NCBI GenBank assembly: GCA_947650365.1
Contig: CANTAL010000027.1
Location: 620,001-684,000, forward strand
Origin: Chamaelirium japonicum
Taxonomy: Eukaryota > Streptophyta > Magnoliopsida > Liliales > Melanthiaceae
Direction of reading: 5' to 3'
DNA: 64,000 nucleotides
Part shown: piece after piece, positions 63,191 to 64,000 of the stretch
How positions within the stretch are numbered: position 1 is the first letter of the stretch
Layout: every line of letters begins with the position of its first letter
Translations under genes and position numbers: made by a program
The notes under the pieces: generated by a model
Told to the model about the DNA's origin: nothing
Seen by the model: the letters and a program-made list of their open reading frames with translations, nothing else
Database searches by the model: none

Positions 63191-63814
63191 TGTGGGTGCA
63201 AAAATTGTACCGGACCAGATCAGAGCAGCCTGGGCCCGCGCATGCAACGGCCCAAATGGGTAAGCCCGCCTGGGCTCACATAGGCCCACTCTACGAGGCT
63301 CACAGATCAAGCCCTACCCCTTATTGGGCCCGAACAACGGCCCAATAAGGGCCCAGCAAGGAGGCCCAGAACCAGTGCCACGTCATCAGCGCCACGTCAT
63401 CACTGCCATATCGGGCACGTACCTACGCTATAAAAGGACCCCCAAGGCATCCAGGAAGGGGGTTGGTCATTCGATCAGAGGAGAAGAGGATCCAGAGCCA
63501 GAGCCAGAGCCCTCTATTCTCCCCACCTTGTTCTCTTCTAGTTGCTCCGTGCAACCCCCACTGTAAAAAGCTTCTCTCGGCCTGTCGAGAGAACGCTCCC
63601 CAACCCTTTATATTCAAATTATAGTGAAGATCAGGTGGCACCTCTCGTCCGGAGACGTAGGTCGTAAGACCGAACTCCGTCACCAATCCTTGTGTCATCG
63701 CTCTTTATTCTCTCTATCTATTCTCCCATCTCTCTAACTCTACAAACCATCAAATTCAATCAAGGCTGTGGGGTGGGATTCTCGATCAAGGCGGCTCGGA
63801 AATTTCCCCCCACA
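63191..63814 (+). repeat. 3' LTR
   Basis: 624 bp, the same length as the 5' LTR, with the two substitutions noted there. It repeats the U3 palindrome, the paired GCCACGTCATCA elements and the TATA box. It ends CCCCCACA directly before the CGATC duplication. Confidence 0.97.
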
Positions 63815-63819
63815 CGATC
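63815..63819. repeat. Target-site duplication (CGATC) right of the LTR retrotransposon
   Basis: Direct copy of 55364-55368; both are part of a satellite monomer. Confidence 0.95.
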
Positions 63820-64000
63820 CATTCTAATTCGTTAGCACGATCCATTCTAATTCATTCGTACGATCCATTCTATTTTATTCGTACGATCCATTCTTACTCA
63901 TTCGTAAGATCCATTCTAATTCATTCGCACGAATGTATCCATTCTAATTCATTCGTATGATCCATTCGAATTCATTTGCACGATCTATTCTAATTCATTC
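63815..64000. repeat. Satellite array resuming after the retrotransposon
   Basis: About eight monomers of the 23/28-bp family, open at the window end. The order (GTTAGCAC, CTATTTTATT, CTTACTCATT, GTAAGATCC, then a 28-bp variant) closely matches 51290-51420. Confidence 0.95.

Larger units (their letters stand above)
55369..63814 (+). mobile_element. Non-autonomous Gypsy-like LTR retrotransposon with gag only (TR-GAG type), 8,446 bp
   Basis: Two 624-bp LTRs (TGTGGG...CCCACA ends) at an offset of 7,822 bp, a CGATC duplication, a primer-binding site, a single gag ORF and a polypurine tract define the element. No open frame resembling protease, reverse transcriptase, RNase H or integrase is present, and the 5.4 kb after gag is mainly tandem repeats plus GC-rich and GA-rich low-complexity DNA. 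The gag type (CxFHxxxGHxTxxC knuckle) and primer region suggest the plant Gypsy Tat lineage. Mobilisation would require pol proteins from a related element. The near-identity of the LTRs says insertion was recent. Confidence 0.95.

Overview
The window is plant nuclear heterochromatin. About 64% of it (roughly 41 kb) is one AT-rich short-monomer satellite that runs off both ends. Two large mobile elements interrupt the satellite: a class II CACTA (En/Spm, CMC) transposon and a gag-only, Gypsy-like LTR retrotransposon. I see no host single-copy gene, rRNA, tRNA or CRISPR array. A flowering plant is indicated by the CACTA transposase type, with its plant-specific DUF4216/DUF4218-type segments, by the Ptta/En/Spm-type second protein, and by the plant Gypsy gag with its 'TTTGGCGCCGT' primer-binding region. 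The species cannot be read from the sequence.

Layout. 1-31749: satellite with a 23-bp monomer and a 28-bp variant, organised into irregular blocks of about 1.1-2.2 kb and superblocks of about 12-19 kb. 31750-46266: a 14,517-bp CACTA element with an ATT target-site duplication. 46267-55368: satellite resumes exactly in phase. 55369-63814: an 8,446-bp LTR retrotransposon with 624-bp LTRs that differ at two positions and a CGATC target-site duplication. 63815-64000: satellite again.

The CACTA element reads right to left. Its right (5') end carries clustered ACCGACGG/CCGTCGGT subterminal motifs, a TATA box, a GC-rich leader ending in a consensus splice donor, and then a four-exon TNPD/TNP2-type transposase gene (1,113 codons by my splice model). 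Next come 3.5 copies of a 181-bp repeat in one orientation, a six-exon TNPA-like gene (427 codons, C-terminal coiled coil), about 28.7 copies of the same 181-bp repeat in the opposite orientation, and the left subterminal motif cluster. Both genes keep one reading frame across all predicted exons, so the element looks structurally complete and possibly autonomous. In the En/Spm model the TNPD-type protein cuts and the TNPA-type protein binds the subterminal motifs.

The retrotransposon has LTRs, a primer-binding site, one intact gag ORF (550 aa, CHHC zinc knuckle), a polypurine tract and no protease, reverse transcriptase, RNase H or integrase. The roughly 5.4 kb where pol would be is occupied mainly by successive tandem arrays (107, 67, about 119, 158 and 11 bp), three of which encode hairpins in every unit. 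It fits the TR-GAG type of non-autonomous element and would need enzymes from a relative.

For both insertions, paralogous satellite copies elsewhere in the window preserve the matching empty site, which fixes the element ends to the base.
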